Origin: Phascolomyces articulosus
Taxonomy: Eukaryota; Mucoromycota; Mucoromycetes; Mucorales; Lichtheimiaceae
Assembly (NCBI GenBank): GCA_025677815.1
Contig: JAIXMP010000049.1
Location: forward strand, 186,001 to 250,000
DNA: 64,000 bases
Direction: 5' to 3'
In this document: positions 59,801 to 64,000 of the stretch, one piece after another
Layout of the letters: every line of letters begins with the position of its first letter
Numbering within the stretch: position 1 is the stretch's first letter
Translations under genes and position numbers: made by a program
Notes under the pieces: generated by a model
The model's database searches: none
What the model was told of the DNA's origin: nothing
Seen by the model: only the letters and a program-made list of their open reading frames with translations

Positions 59801-60975
59801 TCCTCTCTGTAATCCAAGCTATATAATTATTATTAAAAATAACAATCAATTATTATTCTTAATAAGAAATTTCTAAAAAAATATTTTTTTTGTCTTTTGT
59901 TCTCCTTGAATTATAATTTTTTTAAGGTACAACACATAAACACACAAACACTTGGGAAAAAAAAAGGTACCTGAATACGATACAGGGGGTCCCGAGTTAT
60001 TGAAGAATGATCGTTCATTTGTTGTTGTTGTTGTTGCTGCTGTTGTTGTTGAAGTAAAAGACGCTCTTCTTTTCGTTTTTGACGCATTTGTTTTCGCATT
60101 TCGTGACATGCCGTGCAGAAAATACCCTGCATTATGCAATAAATCAAGTGAGTAAAAACAAATAATCATCATCCTTCAAAAGTAAACTAAAAGTCATCCA
60201 TATTTTTACCTTACTGGTTTGAGTAAATACAAGGTCTTCAATTTTAATATTACATTGAACACAACAAAAACAATCTGCATGATATGCTTCATCACCTATA
60301 TATAAGAAAGAAAGGAAGAAGTTTAATAATAATAAAAAAAAGGCTACTATGCAAAATAAGGTACCCGCTCGTTTACATACCTGTCATGATTGCTTCGTCT
60401 TTAATGGCTTTATGACATGCGTGACAACTATAAGAACAGTCTTCACAAATTGGACTTCCATCGCGAAGAAGTAATAAATTACTATAACATTCCACAAGTT
60501 TTTGACATTTCGCGCAACGGAAACTGCAAGAATTCATTTTTTTCCCCAAAAAAAGTTATTAAATATTAGTTTGATGTGATAGATATAGATATAATAATTA
60601 TATAAAGTAACTTTTTTATATATAAAATAAAGAGAAAAGAGAAAAGTAGAAAAAGACATAGACTTTCGTTTTCCCTTTTCTCTTTTCCTTAAGGAAAGGA
60701 AAGGCAAGGGAAAAAAAGCAGTGAAAGGGGTGCAGACTTTCTTCAATAGAAAATAAATAGTGTTTAAGAACAGGAGAAAAGGAACAAATATATATATTTA
60801 TAAGAAGGGGCATGACACATGTCTTCTCGTAGAATAATAATTACCATTCAAAATGCCAAATACCATCACCAAATTGAACAACGGAACCGTCTTCTATAGG
60901 CTTCATACATCCATTACAACAAGGATCTTCATTTTCCTCAAAGACAAATGTTGTATCGTCGTAATACGTATCCAT
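56825..60975 (-). CDS. LIM-C1-RhoGAP protein (Rga-like), 11 exons
   Basis: Exons 60975-60845, 60523-60381, 60295-60210, 60126-59971, 59818-59671, 59493-59174, 59067-58787, 58680-57950, 57860-57771, 57678-57364 and 57273-56825 are in phase and give 949 residues. Two LIM domains lie at residues about 20-135 (CNGC, HFECFRC, CHAC, HADCFCC). A long coiled coil follows, then a C1 domain at about 632-685 (HATRVRAGHNFAQTRFLRPT, CDVC, DCGYISHFRC), then RhoGAP from about 696 with arginine finger IYRKSG (R736). It inactivates Rho-family GTPases. A 5' extension is possible: an ATG at 61249 followed by a weak GTTAAT donor could add MSSRRCNKQ in phase. Confidence 0.88.
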
Positions 60976-62240
60976 TTGTTTGTTACAACGTCTGAATAAT
61001 AAGTTGGAGTTGTAATATGTATATAAATTTTCGGGTTATTATTTGGCAACGCCCACTGAAATACTACACAACTCAACAAAGAAAATAAGAAAGGAAGAAG
61101 AAGAGGTAGAAGTAGAAGAAAGAAAAAAAAAAGAGAGAGATTAAAGTGTGTGGGTTACCCACAAAAACATTCTCATATTATTATTAATTAAAAGGGAAAC
61201 TCTCGCTTGGCAAATTCACCCAAAAAGCTATTATTAACCTTGAACTCATCAAAGTCAGCAACCCAAAAACATACCTATAAAAAAGAGAGTTCCGCTCAAA
61301 GAGAACAATGGAACCCGTTCATCTTTTGTTAGGCTCTAATATCATATGAATAGGTTAAAAGAATTCAATCAAACATGATAACTTTAATTTTATATAGGTT
61401 ATTTATACATAGTTTATGCATTTTTGTTTTATAAAAATCCAAGGTGTAAGACTTTAAAAATGAAGACGATGACGGTTACATAAACTCGCATTGACACAAA
61501 AAAAAGAGGAGTTAAATTCGGGAGTCTGGAACTTTAGTTTTTTTTTAGTGTCTTTTTCTTTTATATAAAGTGTTATTAAAAAGAAGGTTATCAAGTAAAG
61601 CGATTTATAATAGTGATAAGTTACTACTATTTATTAGTTACTTTATTAATTAGATCACAATATTCACCAGAATTCATCAATACTACGTAGAAATTATAAA
61701 TGAGTATTTTAATGCAAGCTTATTACTCTTATTGAAAATATAATCTTCTTTTGACTATTTTGCACATGGTGTAACAAAATTAGGGTCATCTTTTTGAATA
61801 TACAGATATAAATATATAGAGAAGGTATATTGATCATTATTCCATTATTCAAAACAACCAATATATAATAACTATAAGAAAGGTTATATGTGACAGCCAG
61901 TGAAAATAAGACTTGAAAATGTATCAATCAATTTACCAATATTTAGATATATATTATCTGATGTGTAAATGTTTATTTCTAATACTCTAATAAGGAGAAT
62001 CGAATTGATAAATCGCTTTATATATGTTACTGGTTTTCGGGAGTACTTATTCAAAATTGAAGCATTTGAAGAAGTATACGTTTTTATTTATTATTTACCT
62101 CCATACTGAGGAGGACCTTATGCGGGAATATCTAAAAGTAAAGTCTAGACCGTTGTTCTATAATTTAAAAAAGTATTTACTCGTCTTCATCTACATGTAT
62201 AAAGAATAAAAGCGATAACTTGAGTTATACATCTTTAAAT
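60976..62240. promoter_or_regulatory. RhoGAP upstream region and intergenic DNA
   Basis: The coding-strand leader of the RhoGAP gene contains a CT-rich stretch (about 61085-61140 on the opposite strand). The rest is AT-rich with no gene recognised. Confidence 0.4.
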
Positions 62241-62249
62241 ATATAAACA

Positions 62250-63130
62250 GACTCCTGTCAGGTAGGCTTGTGCGGGTAGGAGAAAATGTACCAGTGGATT
62301 ATGTTGAATTATATACTCAGTTTGTACACCATAAATGGGGCACAAAAATTCAACATGTTGCTGTGGCTGATATAAGCAAGTCCAGACTAACCCTTTGGAA
62401 TTAAAGGTGAATATCCAGCAAATGATCAATTGGGAGAAGAAAATATTTATTACCCCATCCGTAGTAATTAATGGTGATATTAGTATAAAGGAGTTTCAAA
62501 TGATATTTTTTTCTAATAGTCTAGAAACTTCAAGGGAATCCAATATAATTATCTGCTTGAGACCTTAGTCGTTAATTACTGACAAAAGGATTATATATGG
62601 CTATCCCCAATTGACTGGCGAAAGTATGATTGGCCAGCAAAATACACAAAATGATCCACTTTAAAAACGCGAATAAAATTGAGCCAATGTAAAGCCACAG
62701 TTAAATTGCTGAATTAATAAAGATTTTGATATGGGTACCTGACTATCTAAAATGGTGGTTGCCACACAATAGTATGATAGAGGATCATTACAACCGCGGC
62801 AGGATCGGGAACATTTTAGTAGCTTTTCTTTTTTTTGTTCCAGATATGGTGCTACCCTCAAACATTAAATCACCTATACTGCTGTTTTCACTTTAAACTA
62901 TGTCTGGAACTATCCTTGGCATAAATTCTCAAAAAGGCTATGTCGTATCATCCACCAGAGATGTTATCTAGAATTGAAGAAGAAATTCCTCATCTTCCAT
63001 ATATATACAGTAAAGAACTCACACGACTGATATTTTGTGCAATTCCGTGGGTTCATTTATTGAGAGCCGTTGATACCAATGACACCACTGTATCATCGAC
63101 ACATTTATTCATTAAATTAGGCAAGAAATA
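62250..63130 (+). pseudogene. Unidentified coding remnants
   Basis: Plus-strand blocks read like protein: GENVPVDYVELYTQFVHHKW then GTKIQHVAVADISKSRLTLW (about 62275-62403), GEYPANDQLGEENIYYPI (about 62405-62465), and a 63-codon frame, 62940-63131, with MLSRIEEEIPHLPYIYSKEL and IPWVHLLRAVDTNDTTVSS. The pieces lie in different frames, with stops between. I do not recognise them; they may be one decayed gene or unrelated exons. Confidence 0.25.
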
Positions 63131-63694
63131 AAACTATTGTGTGCTTATAGTTTGGTCGGTATGGTTTGAAATCCAGAAAGTTTTTGTACAAAAATACTAT
63201 ACATATTGTTATATGAGTTTTTAGTATATCATCTTTTGGATACCATTGATAGGGATCGCGAAGTAATTTGATGTCTACGGCTAATACAACATCTGCAGCA
63301 AAAAAAAAAAAAAAAAAAAAAAATGTCGTAAAATAACTCCAGCCCCTCTGCGATGGCATCATATCCTTCTTTATATATATATATATATTCTTTGTGGGTC
63401 GTGTAACCATATTTTCTAGATTTACGCAATAGTCATTCCGTTGCCACACCATCGGACTGTTGAACGTACTTATAGATTACCTGATCTTTTAATTAATATA
63501 TAAGGCAGTAATATTTCTCAGGAACACAACCATTGGGGATTTAATTAATGTGGTAAATAGTTAATTATATTATATAAAATATTAAATAAAATATCTGTGT
63601 AACTAATTGAGGTTATTGGGAATACTAATTCTTCTTATTATTATCATCATTATTATTAATTAATTAAAATATGTTCAAATTTTTATTCATTTAT
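63131..63694 (-). other. Possible isolated exon and AT-rich intergenic DNA
   Basis: Minus-strand 63210-63300 translates to AADVVLAVDIKLLRDPYQWYP followed by KDDI, which looks coding, but it is bounded on one side by a 24-base A tract (63300-63323) and no adjoining exons were found. The remaining sequence is AT-rich 3' flank of the GatA gene. Confidence 0.25.
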
Positions 63695-64000
63695 TTAATA
63701 CTTAGTTGAAGATGAAAAAACATTGGCAATTTCTAATAAAAATTGATCATAACCATATTGACTCAACAATTGTAACCCAATAGGAAGTCCATTGGATTCT
63801 CCAGAAGGTACACTGATCGCTGGAATACCTGCTAAGCTTGCTGGAACTGTCATGACATCATTGACATAAGTATCTACAGCTCTATTATGTTTGTTTGAGC
63901 TTTGATCATCATGCATATCCGACTCAGGAAGACATTCATCAATCGTAAGTGCAGGTGACATGGCACATGGTGTTAAAAGTAAATGGACTCTTCCTTCTCC
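63695..64000 (-). CDS. HER2: Glutamyl-tRNA(Gln) amidotransferase subunit A, C-terminal part (runs off the window)
   Basis: The last 101 codons of an amidase-signature enzyme, in one frame to the window edge. VNDVMTVPASLAGIPAISVP and GLPIGLQLLSQYGYDQFLLE match the C-terminal region of GatA/QRSL1 (yeast Her2), the mitochondrial subunit that supplies ammonia to convert Glu-tRNA(Gln) to Gln-tRNA(Gln). The upstream LLLTPCAMSPA matches the family LLTPT-x-P motif region, although Cys replaces the usual Thr. The catalytic Ser-Ser-Lys residues lie outside the window. HER2 is given by family; another amidase is possible. Confidence 0.75.
   Translation of the reverse strand, partial: GEGRVHLLLTPCAMSPALTIDECLPESDMHDDQSSNKHNRAVDTYVNDVMTVPASLAGIPAISVPSGESNGLPIGLQLLSQYGYDQFLLEIANVFSSSTKY

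Overview
The window looks like nuclear DNA of a filamentous fungus, most likely of the Mucoromycota (Mucorales). The genes carry many short GT-AG introns, the DNA is AT-rich with long T/A tracts, and F-box/LRR proteins are frequent. Two degenerate gene families resemble uncharacterised families that, from general knowledge, I associate with Mucoromycota. No taxonomic search was possible, so the phylum is an inference. Exon boundaries were read by eye, keeping the reading frame across each intron. They may be off by a few bases in places.

Layout: 0.2-2.6 kb holds an F-box/LRR gene. About 3.4-14.4 kb is an accessory island of decayed genes. It contains two rearranged copies of a nuclease-like, PD-(D/E)XK-patterned gene, a second related-looking pseudogene, and a broken Tc1/IS630-type transposase between them. 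From 14.9 kb the window becomes conserved and dense: a Sec7-PH Arf exchange factor (14.9-20.3), a small LYR-motif mitochondrial protein (20.7-21.2), ribosomal proteins uS12/RPS23 and eL36/RPL36 as a divergent pair (22.8-25.3), a tubby-like-fold candidate (25.8-27.3), ATP synthase OSCP (28.0-29.2), an F-box/LRR gene (29.5-31.7) and a TPR-F-box-LRR gene (32.9-35.4).

A multiply disrupted nucleobase (xanthine/uracil-type) permease pseudogene occupies 36.8-39.9. It is followed by a Myb-like gene (40.9-41.6), a Cla4-type PAK kinase (42.8-45.6), eIF4G (46.4-51.7), a cytochrome P450 (52.8-55.2), uroporphyrinogen-III synthase (55.4-56.3) and a LIM-C1-RhoGAP protein (56.8-61.0). A gene-poor stretch with coding remnants follows (61-63.6). 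The 3' end of a GatA-type amidotransferase gene runs off the right edge.

Functionally the intact genes fall into small-GTPase signalling and polarity (Arf exchange factor, PAK kinase, RhoGAP), translation (RPS23, RPL36, eIF4G, mitochondrial GatA), mitochondrial energy metabolism (OSCP, LYR protein) and haem (HEM4 beside a P450). There is no operon-like organisation; neighbours are divergent, convergent or tandem with their own promoters. No tRNA, rRNA, CRISPR array or LTR element was supportable.
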